Shown here: one piece after another, positions 56,217 to 64,000 of the stretch
How the letters are laid out: the number at the start of each line of letters is the position of its first letter
Numbering within the stretch: the stretch's first letter is position 1
Source: Humulus lupulus
Taxonomy: Eukaryota; Streptophyta; Magnoliopsida; Rosales; Cannabaceae
Assembly (NCBI RefSeq): GCF_963169125.1
Contig: NC_084794.1
Coordinates: 88,333,018-88,397,017 of the forward strand
Length of the DNA stretch: 64,000 bases
Direction: 5' to 3'
Translations under genes and position numbers: made by a program
Notes under the pieces: generated by a model
Databases searched by the model: none
Seen by the model: only the letters and a program-made list of their open reading frames with translations
What the model was told of the DNA's origin: nothing

Positions 56217-57528
56217 ATTTCGTCCTCGAAATTTACCTGAACAACTCGGGATACTGATTATGCATGTCTGACTCCAGCTCCCAGGTCGCTTCCTCGACCT
56301 TGCTGTTCCTCCATAATACCTTAACCAAAGGTATCGTCTTGTTCCTGAGGACCTTATCCTTTTTGTCAAGTATCTGGACACGTTGTTCCTCATAGGAGAG
56401 GTCTGCCTCAAGCTCCAGATCTTCATAGCTCAAAATATGATTATCATCAGGCACATACCTTCGAAGAGCTTAAACATTAAATACATTATGCACGGCAGAC
56501 AACGCCGGAGGCAAAGCCAACCTGTAAGCCACCTGACCAACCCTCTCCAGGATCTCAAATGGACCTACATATCTGGGGCTCAGCTTGCCTTTCTTCCCAA
56601 AACTTCTCACCCCTTTCCATGGCGAGACTTTAAGGAAGACATAGTCTCCTACCTGGAACTCCACGTTCCTGCATTTGGGATCAATATAGCTCTTCTGTCT
56701 ACTCTGAGAAGTAAGCATTCTAGCTCTAATCTTCTCTATAGCCTCATTGGTCCTCTAAACTGCCTCAGGACCTAAGTATCTCCTTTCACCTGTCTCATCC
56801 CAATGAATGGGAGATCTGCATTTCCTACCATACAACATCTCATAAGGTGCAACCCCAATGGTAGACTGATAACTGTTGTTGTAGGAGAACTCTATCAAAG
56901 GCAGATACTTACTCCAAGATCCACCAAAGTCTAGCACACATGCTCTCAGCATGTCTTCCAATATCTGGATCGTCCTCTCAGATTGCCCATCTGTCTGAGG
57001 ATGATAAGCAGTACTGAACTTCAACAGCGTCCCCATGGCCTTCTGCAAACTTCCCCAAAACTTGGAAGTAAAAGTAGGGTCCCGATCCGACACGATCGAC
57101 CTAGGTGCACCATGGAGCCGCACGATCTCTCTCACATAGAGATCTGCATACTAGTCAACTATATAAGTAGTCCTCACTGGCAGAAAGTGAGCTGACTTGG
57201 TGTAGCGATCCACTATCACCCAAATAGAATCATGCTGACCAACAGTCCTGGGTAAGCCCACTACAAAGTCCATTGTGATGTCTTCCCACTTCCACTCTGG
57301 GATATCCAGAGGCTGCAGTAGCCTTGCTGGCCTCTGATGCTCAGCATTGACCTGTTGACATGTCAAGCATTTAGCCACATATTCTACTACATCTCTCTTC
57401 ATCCCTGGCCACCAATATAACGATCTCACATCCTGATACATCTTTGTGGTGCCTAGATGCAATGAGTAAGGTGTAGTATGAGATTCATCCAGAATCTCTC
57501 GCCTCAAAGCAGTGTCTAATGGACACAC
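56217..57528 (-). pseudogene. int: Tekay integrase with chromodomain (stops)
   Basis: The zinc-binding HHCC part (57528 down) reads HTTPYSLHLGTTKMYQDV and CLTCQQV. The core has DFVVGLPRT, VDRYTKSAHFLP, then a TAG at about 57150 (VD*YADLYV), [14 protein letters not shown] and [12 protein letters not shown], so D, D and E are present. Another TAG at about 56754 sits where Gln fits (EAV*RTNEAIEK). The C-terminal part continues FLKVSPWKGVRSFGKKGKLS and YVGPFEILERVG. A TAA near 56469 lies before the chromodomain at 56454-56233: VLRNKTIPLVKVLWRNSKVEEATWE. That module, typical of Tekay, would guide integration to histone-marked chromatin. Confidence 0.9.
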
Positions 57529-58212
57529 ATATCCGCCCCTTGTATCTCAACAAGCCTAACTCAGACACTGTATAATCTCTGGATGCTCCAGCTAGAACAT
57601 CCTCTCTGATCTTGATCAGGTGTGGATCATTCAGCTGACCCTCCTTAATCCTCTCCAACAGCGTAGACTGTAGCGTAATGTTAGCCAACTGGCCCACCCG
57701 CAACTCTATACCAGCTCTGGTCATATCATAAGCTAATTCCCTGGCTATCAGCCTCATACCATAAATCTGGCCTGGACCCTTCCGGCTTAAAGCATCAGCT
57801 ACCACGTTGGCTTTTCCTGGATGATACAGGATCTCACAATCATAATCTGTTACTAATTCCAGCCAACGCCTTTGCCTCATATTCAAGTCTTTCTGGGTGA
57901 AGAAGTATTTCAGGCTCTTGTGGTCTGTATAAATCTCACACTTCTCTCCATAGATATAGTGCCTCCATATCTTTTAAGCAAAAACCACAACTGCTAATTC
58001 TAAATCATTAGTAGGATACCTCTTTTCATACTCCTTCAACTGACGAGAAGCATAGGCAATAACCTTCTCTGATTGCATCAAAACACAGCCCAGACCCTGA
58101 TGAGAACATCACAGTAAATCACAAACTTCTCCTGACCTGTCGAGAGACTCAGGATCGGAGCTGTAATCAATCTCTACTTCAAGTTCTGGAAGTTGTTCTC
58201 ACACTTATCTGA
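57529..58212 (-). pseudogene. Tekay RNase H (frameshifted)
   Basis: The reading gives SDKCENNFQNLK with a TAG, LITAPILSL, then after a frame change at about 58130 [40 protein letters not shown], a [23 protein letters not shown] and [26 protein letters not shown]. The TDHKS and DALSRK motifs mark RNase H. A second indel near 57530 restores the main frame at the integrase. Confidence 0.85.
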
Positions 58213-59943
58213 CTACACAAACTTCTGACTCTTGCGTGTCATTTCAGTCAATGCACTAGCTATCTTTGAGAACCCTTCCATGAAACGTCTATAATACCCT
58301 GTCAATCCAATGAAACTTCTAACCTCAAAAGCATTCATTGGCCTTGGCCAATCTCTGACCGCTTCGATCTTTGATGGATCCACTTTAATCCCCTCCTTAC
58401 TAATAATGTGTCCAAGAAAGGATACCTGAGACAACGATAACTCACATTTCTTGAATTTAGCAAATAATCTGTGTTCCCTCAGTCTCTGTAGAACCAATCT
58501 CAGGTGATACTCATGTTCTGACTCTGACTGAGAATATACCAGAATGTCATCAATAGAGACAATCATAAACTGGTGTAGATAGTCCTTGAACACCCTGTTC
58601 ATCAGATCCATAAAAGCAGCAGGGGCATTAGTCAATCCAAATGACATAACTAGAAACTCATAATGCCCATACCTGGTACGAAACGCAGTCTTGGGTATAT
58701 CTCCCTCCTTGACCCTCAACTGATGATAACCAGAACGAAGGTCGATCTTAGAGAATACCTTCTTGCCTTGCAACTGATCGAACAGATCATCTATCCTTGG
58801 CAAAGGATACTTATTCTTAATTGTCAGCTTATTCAGCTCCCAGTAATCAATACACATTCTCAGAGAACCATCCTTCTTCTTTACAAATAGAACTGGCGCA
58901 CCCCAAGGTGAGAAACTAGGTCTGATAAAACCCAAATCCAACAGTTCTTGCAACTGCACTTTTAATTCTTTCAACTCAGCTGGGGCCATTCTGTAAGGCG
59001 CTCTAGACACTGCCTCCGTCCCTGGTGCCAGTTCTATCACGAACTCAATTTCTCTATGCGGTGGAAACCCAGGAAAATCCTCTGGAAACACATCCAGAAA
59101 TTCACAAACTAACCTGGTATCCTCTGGTCTCACTGGCACGACCTGAGTGGTATCAACCACACTGGCTAAGAATCCAATGCAACCTCCTTGCAATAAATCC
59201 CTAGCCCTCAATGCAGAAATCATAGGAATGCGAGGTCCATGCACAGCACCAACAAATACAAAAGGATCCTCACCTTCAGGCTCAAAGGTGACCATCTTCC
59301 TTCTGCAGTCAATGGTTGCCCCATACTTTGCCAACCAATCCATACCCAGTATCATATCAAAGTCAGTCATAACCAACTCTATTAAATCCACTAATAACTC
59401 TCTGCCCTCCACTGTCACTGGGAAAGATCTGACCCACCTCCTGGATACCACTAACTCTCCAGTGGGTAACAAGGTACCAAACCCCACAGCATAAAAATCA
59501 CAAGGCCTACACAGTCTATCAATAACACGACTAGCAACAAAAGAATGTGTAGCACCAAAATCAATCAACACATTATAAGGGGTTCCAGCACTAAGAAGCT
59601 GACTTGTAACTACTGAGGGAGAAGCCTCAGCTTCTGCTTGAGTCAACGCAAACACTCGAGCTGGGGCCGAGTTGTCCGCCTTTCTGGGTTCTTCCTTTCT
59701 TGCCTTAGGGCAATCCTTTTTAAGATGACCCACTGCTCCACAAGAGAGGCAGGCCTTTTCCCTACACTCTCCCAAGTGATGCCTCTTGCATCTGGGGCAC
59801 TCAGGATAAGACTTCCAGGCTTCACCACCTCCTGGACGACCCATAGAAATACCACAGGGCCTCCTGTCAGGACCTGGAACTGGGAAGGTATCAGGAACCT
59901 TCCTCTTCTGATCACTGGGGCCAACACCCCTACCAGAACCCAC
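58213..59943 (-). CDS. pol: Tekay pol segment: end of gag (zinc knuckle), protease and reverse transcriptase
   Basis: An open frame of 576 codons. It holds the zinc knuckle [14 protein letters not shown] and a protease with [10 protein letters not shown], where the usual catalytic Asp-Ser-Gly reads Asp-Phe-Gly. DMILGMDWL follows. The RT has [65 protein letters not shown] and SIDDILVYS, where the YVDD-type box now reads [17 protein letters not shown] follows near the end. The frame is open but the altered protease loop and RT box suggest loss of activity. The Met at 59943 is not the real start; the frame continues upstream into gag. Confidence 0.9.
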   Translation of the reverse strand: MGSGRGVGPSDQKRKVPDTFPVPGPDRRPCGISMGRPGGGEAWKSYPECPRCKRHHLGECREKACLSCGAVGHLKKDCPKARKEEPRKADNSAPARVFALTQAEAEASPSVVTSQLLSAGTPYNVLIDFGATHSFVASRVIDRLCRPCDFYAVGFGTLLPTGELVVSRRWVRSFPVTVEGRELLVDLIELVMTDFDMILGMDWLAKYGATIDCRRKMVTFEPEGEDPFVFVGAVHGPRIPMISALRARDLLQGGCIGFLASVVDTTQVVPVRPEDTRLVCEFLDVFPEDFPGFPPHREIEFVIELAPGTEAVSRAPYRMAPAELKELKVQLQELLDLGFIRPSFSPWGAPVLFVKKKDGSLRMCIDYWELNKLTIKNKYPLPRIDDLFDQLQGKKVFSKIDLRSGYHQLRVKEGDIPKTAFRTRYGHYEFLVMSFGLTNAPAAFMDLMNRVFKDYLHQFMIVSIDDILVYSQSESEHEYHLRLVLQRLREHRLFAKFKKCELSLSQVSFLGHIISKEGIKVDPSKIEAVRDWPRPMNAFEVRSFIGLTGYYRRFMEGFSKIASALTEMTRKSQKFV

Positions 59944-60804
59944 AAATGGAGGACCTGGCCTCCTGAAATCCTTCCTGGCTGCACTATCATGTCAGATCTT
60001 AATCTATGCACTCTCAGCTGTGAGTGCCTTCTCCACCACATGTGCATAAGTAGTAACCCCTGCCACAGTGGTGATACGTACATCTCGGGCTAACCTCGGC
60101 TGTAGCCCCTGTAAGAATCTCTCTCTCCTAGTCCCATCATTGGGCACCAGCTCCTTGGCAAACTTTGCCAAACGATCAAACTTCAAGGCGTACTTAGTGA
60201 CTGATAAGTTCCCCTGAAGTAGCCTAATAAACTCCTCGGCCTTCGCCGCTCTAATAGCATCATTATAATATTTCTCATTGAACAGAGTCTGAAACTCTTC
60301 CCAACTCAGGGCATTTACATTCTTGGTCTAGGTAATCACTTCCCACCAAATCTGGGCATCTTCCCGAAACATATAGGTAGCATAGGCCACCCTCTCATTA
60401 CCAGATACCCTCATAAAGTCAAGGATAGTGGTAATCATGCTCATCCATTGTTCAGCCTTGGCAGGATCTGCATTGCCCTCAAATACTGGAGGTTGTTGTT
60501 TCCTGAACCTTTCATAAAGAGGCTCCCATTTATTTCCAACCTCAGGCTGCTACCCAGCTGCTGGCACCAACACAGGAGGTGCCTCTGATCCACTGGCCAC
60601 TGTAGGCCCTTGTTGTTGTTTCAGGAGACGTAACTCTTCTCCTTGTTTCAATATAGTAGCCTACAGATCACTGACTATCTGCTGCCAGTTAACAGGAGCT
60701 GGCTGTGGAATCTGAGACTGGTCATTTTCCTGACCCTGGCTATTATTATTATTCTGGCCCTAATCACTCTGGCCAACTGATGTGTCTGTCTGTCCCGGAT
60801 TCAT
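59944..60804 (-). pseudogene. gag: Tekay gag (four or more TAG stops)
   Basis: The ATG at 60804 on the minus strand gives MNPGQTDTSVGQSD, then TAG. Further reading has SQIPQPAPVNWQQIVSDL (TAG), ILKQGEELRLLKQQQ, PPVFEGNADPAKAEQWM, YMFREDAQIWWEVIT (TAG), ALSWEEFQTLFNEKYYNDAI, LLQGNLSVTKYALKF and RFLQGLQPRLARDVRI. A TAG and a TGA near 60000 precede the zinc knuckle. This is the retrotransposon gag domain in the chromovirus style (EAEKW/AEQW, YMFREDA). All these stops are in the same frame as protease and RT, so no indel is needed to explain the damage. Confidence 0.88.
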
Positions 60805-61253
60805 AATTCTGTCACTGATACCTTGCTGAAATAATGATCAATACTGCCAGTCAGGTAGTAATAACTAAACCTCTTGCCGCCTTACAGTCCAAGAACAAAC
60901 AGACAATTATCACATTCCACAGTCATACAGATATACAAGCAGATACATGTCTATAGCATTTAACACTCAGCATGTATCATATAATAGTTCACAATCAATC
61001 ATACTTATAAGTATGTTCCAGCAATTCCCAGTACTAATAAGCACACAGTTGCTAAGGATATAATATTTTAGGGCAAAGGTTTAACATAGTGCTTCATGCA
61101 AACAGGTAAAGCATATATGTTGTATTTAAGCAATCATGCATATAACAACATGAATAGTTACCAAACCCTGAGTCGAGCTTGACTTCAGTGATGTGTGTGC
61201 ATGCCCAGCCAGTCTACAGGAACCCTAACCTTGGCATTTCTCTGATACCAAGT
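60805..61253 (-). other. Tekay 5' leader and primer binding site
   Basis: An untranslated leader of about 430 bases without an ORF. Directly inside the 5' LTR the minus strand reads ACTTGGTATCAGAGAAATGCC. TGGTATCAGAG is the initiator-Met tRNA site (61240-61250). Confidence 0.8.
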
Positions 61254-63555
61254 TGTAACGCCCTGGTTACCCTAGAACAGTTACGGTGAATGGTGGACCA
61301 GAAATTTGACCCGCTACCCAAGTCCTTTGGTAAAAAACGTGCTCTAAGTGTAATTAATAGGTTAAGGTGAAAAACTGTTAAAAAGGAAATGGATATTTCC
61401 ATTACAAACTGCTCTGCAGAGCTAATCAAAACATTTACAAGTTGTTCTCAGTACAAAATGGTCATTACTGTTTCAAATTTACAATCCCGCCGACCGAAGC
61501 GGCAAAAATAGGGTAAGCCCCCTAGTTCCTCTGAGAACACCTTGGTCGTGGTGGTCAAGCGGTCGCATATGTACACATCACCACCTAAACTCTCCACTCA
61601 AGGCTGGGTGAGCTTTTCTTTCCCTTTACCTGCACCACATAGCACCCATGAGCCAAGGCCCAGCAAGAAAGCACAATAAAGCATGATATAATATCAACAA
61701 TGATCATAATAATCATTCAGGACTATCAGTCCAAACAAATAGGTGACAGTCGCAACAGTCACAAAAGTGGGTACAGCCCCCTATAGCCATGTGACGGTAG
61801 GGTCACTCAGGCTTATCTAATTGGTGAACCTTTCATAAGTTTGAACAGGATAGGTGTATGGTGAATAGTCACCAACATAACCTTCCTCATGACCTTAGAG
61901 TCATAACCCTGAAACAACGTTCCCTAGCCATGTGACAAACAGTCACCGGGGCCATATGCCCTGGCTCTGAATAACTGGTCTTAGACTAAACAAGCGCTTA
62001 TAAGTTCATCGACCTTAGGTTCGGTCCAACGTTAATACCCCATATGAGTCATTCAACGCTGATATCGATTAGATCTAATCTTCATTTGGCTCGACGTTCA
62101 TGACTCTATGCCATTTCTGACTCTTAGGTCAGTGTCCCTGACTAGTCAGTGCCATATACAAGTAATCGACATTCACTAGCATTTAATATGCAATCCATGT
62201 CCACATTTATCAACCAACATGCCTCAATAACAATCACGCATGTCATATATACACAGGGTGCAGTATTCTTACCTCAGATTCGAGCTAGAAAGATTAAAAG
62301 AACGACCCGTGAGAACGATCAACTTTTAGTCCTTTAGCGGTCACCTAATCATAACCAAACACGAGACATCATCAATAATAATGATTAACATAGGTTCCAC
62401 ACCAATATCTAGCCTCCAGAAGATCAATCCCAACTAATCCAAGTAGTAGGGACACTCCCGAGGCCTGCAGCTAAGTTCCCGGGGTCAAAACGAGCAAACG
62501 GGGTGAAAACAGGGCAAGGGCTGCGGCCATGGCACCATGGGCCACGGCCCCCAGAAATTCCTGAAAGAAGCACTGCAGCGCCCAACACCAAGGGCCGCGG
62601 TGCCCAGCCAAAACAGAAACCCCCTTTCTTCCTCATCGAGCCAGGGTCGCGGCGCCCAAGAACAGGGCCGTGGCCCCCGACCCTAGGCCATTCCCAAACG
62701 TGTTTTCAACTTATCCAAGCTTCCAAAATCATGCCTAACCATCCCCAATCATCAAAACAAGGTTCCCCAGCTTCCCAAAACACCAAAACCCTCAAAAACC
62801 AAGGATCAAACCCACCAAAAACTCCACAATTCACAAAGTCCAATTCAAAGCTTAGAAACTCGGAAAACTCAAAAATTTAAACTTAGATTACCTTTGATTG
62901 GGTTGTCTTTCATCAAATCCTTCGGTTAAGAAGCTTCTAATCATTCCTAGGATTGCTATGCCTCGATCCTCGCTTGATTCCGACTCCTAGAACTCGAGAT
63001 ATCTTCGAAAATGCTCAAACGGTAAAACGAACTATCGAAAAGGAGAACGAGAGATTTTCTAATCATACGTTCTATCTGACAGCTACTTCAAACTTAAGTA
63101 ACCTCAAATAAAACCTAATGCTCGGGGTCCCAAAAACACCCCCGGGGACATTATAGTCAAAACCTCTGAAATTTCACCCTGATCTCAAATATTCCCAATT
63201 TATCATCAAATAAACATTTCTATTACCCCAAAATTGACCCCGTTATGACAAAACCACTAATCCATTATATATGACCGTCTCATGCCGTATAGCTCGAATA
63301 TATCTCCATAATAATGGAATCTCATCCACAAATCACATTATGCACCCAAATACACATATTCACCCTCAATAGGCCAAATTATCAAAATAGCATAATTATT
63401 CATATGTGGACCCACATGCACGCATATAACATCATATCATAATATAATTCACATATACATGCATAATATCATTTAATGGAATAATTAAACAAGTATGGCC
63501 CTCCCGGCCGACTAATCCCGCCATTAAACCATATCGGAGAATTCGGGGCATTACA
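61254..63555 (-). repeat. Tekay 5' LTR
   Basis: It runs TGTAACGCCCTGG to GGGGCATTACA (2302 bases) and is nearly collinear with 53955-56196. The GC-rich patch at 62515-62690 has more CGCGG-type motifs than the 3' LTR. Scattered C/T and A/G differences show modest age. Confidence 0.93.
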
Positions 63556-63962
63556 ATTTTGGACCAATCAAACGATACGATTCGGTCACGTGGTCTTCCA
63601 AGATGGTCGATCACACTAAAGGGTAGGTTTCACTACGAGTGTTATTGGTCAATGCGATCATGTCACTAAAGAGCGACTTTGATCTCGCTAGGAGGTCCTA
63701 CATTGAGGCCACCTTACCTAATTAGGGGGTATTTTAGACCGATCAAACATTCTGATTCGGTCACAGGGTCTTCCTATGGTCATTCACACTAAAGGATAGG
63801 TTTCACTGTGAGTGTTATTAGTCAAAGCGATCATGTCACTAGAGAACGACTTTGATCTCCCTAGGAGGTCCTACATTGAGGCCACCTTACCTAATTAGGG
63901 GGTATTTTAGACCAATCAAACATTTTGATTCGGTCATAGGGTCTTCCTAGATGGTCGATCAC
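63556..63962. repeat. 175-bp satellite, segment c (2.3 monomers)
   Basis: The anchor ATTTTGGACC/ATTTTAGACC recurs at 63556, 63731 and 63904, giving periods of 175 and 173. Monomers share GGTAGGTTTCACT or GATAGGTTTCACT, GAGTGTTATTRGTCAA, GATCATGTCACT and GGAGGTCCTACATTGAGG. Segments a, b and c join into one array of about 650 bases once the insertions are removed. Confidence 0.93.
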
Positions 63963-64000
63963 TGTAACGCCCTGGGTAGCCAAGACCGTTACACTTTGTG
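63963..64000 (-). repeat. Start of another gypsy-type LTR
   Basis: TGTAACGCCCTGGGTAGCC begins directly after satellite GATCAC. It resembles the inverted end of the LTR at 27326 and differs from the Tekay LTR start (CCTGGTTACCCC). The rest lies outside the window. Confidence 0.65.

Larger units (their letters stand above)
53955..63555 (-). mobile_element. Tekay/Del-type chromovirus, full length, decayed
   Basis: The LTRs at 53955-56196 and 61254-63555 are nearly identical in long stretches. The duplication ATTTT is exact at 53950-53954 and 63556-63560. On the minus strand come a primer site (61236-61253), gag, protease, RT, RNase H, integrase, chromodomain and a purine tract (56197-56216). 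The chromodomain and an LTR over 2 kb place it in the Tekay (Del) lineage. Gag, PR, RT, integrase and chromodomain are still in one frame; only RNase H is shifted. Most damage is single TAG stops. Confidence 0.95.

Noticed and set aside
51355..63962. CRISPR-like array
   Set aside because: Repeats are 175 bp with no unique spacers, in plant DNA; it is a satellite.
1..64000. Endogenous pararetrovirus or other viral insertion
   Set aside because: No movement-protein or caulimovirid-type coat region; every RT is next to a copia, gypsy or LINE signature.

Overview
This is plant nuclear DNA made almost entirely of transposable elements. I found no host gene, rRNA or tRNA. The AT-rich background, Ty1/copia and Ty3/gypsy lineages, an L1-type LINE, a CACTA remnant and a 175-bp satellite point to heterochromatin of a eudicot. 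Cannabaceae (hemp or hop type) would fit, but that is an impression from repeat style and cannot be proven here.

Layout, left half (1-36700). A Tat/Retand-like gypsy element (Tat-2, plus orientation) once lay here. Only its antisense accessory gene (27327-27939 and 33091-35960), its polypurine tract and the start of its 3' LTR (36231 on) remain. A gypsy-type LTR (1-583 and 26659-27326) interrupts the accessory gene. That LTR contains a solo copia-type LTR (584-1394 and 25242-26658). Inside that LTR sits a complete but decayed second Tat element on the minus strand (Tat-1, 1395-25241). Tat-1 holds a complete, decayed Angela-like copia element (2118-13609, target duplication ATGTC on both sides). 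A second long LTR-like insert (27940-33090, target duplication AAGAA) also splits the Tat-2 accessory gene and carries a CACTA transposon end.

Middle (36700-51354). The 5' end of another copia element (LTR 37479-39443, minus) is followed by an LTR-like stretch, then a Tekay-type LTR (40436-51354). Two inserts split that LTR: a solo LTR (42384-43752, TTAAT) and another LTR (43995-51162, CCCTC). The latter is itself split by an L1-like LINE (about 44729-50112).

Right (51355-64000). A 175-bp tandem satellite was entered by a solo Tekay-type LTR (51504-53847, TTCAC), a full-length Tekay/Del chromovirus on the minus strand (53955-63555, ATTTT), and a further LTR beginning at 63963.

How it works together: each autonomous element shows its expected gene order (gag, protease, RT-RNase H and integrase in the order of its lineage), but all are broken by stops and frameshifts. 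Many stops read as CAG to TAG or CGA to TGA, the signature expected of deaminated methylcytosine. The most notable biology is the intron-containing antisense accessory gene, with its own TATA box, carried by both Tat elements.
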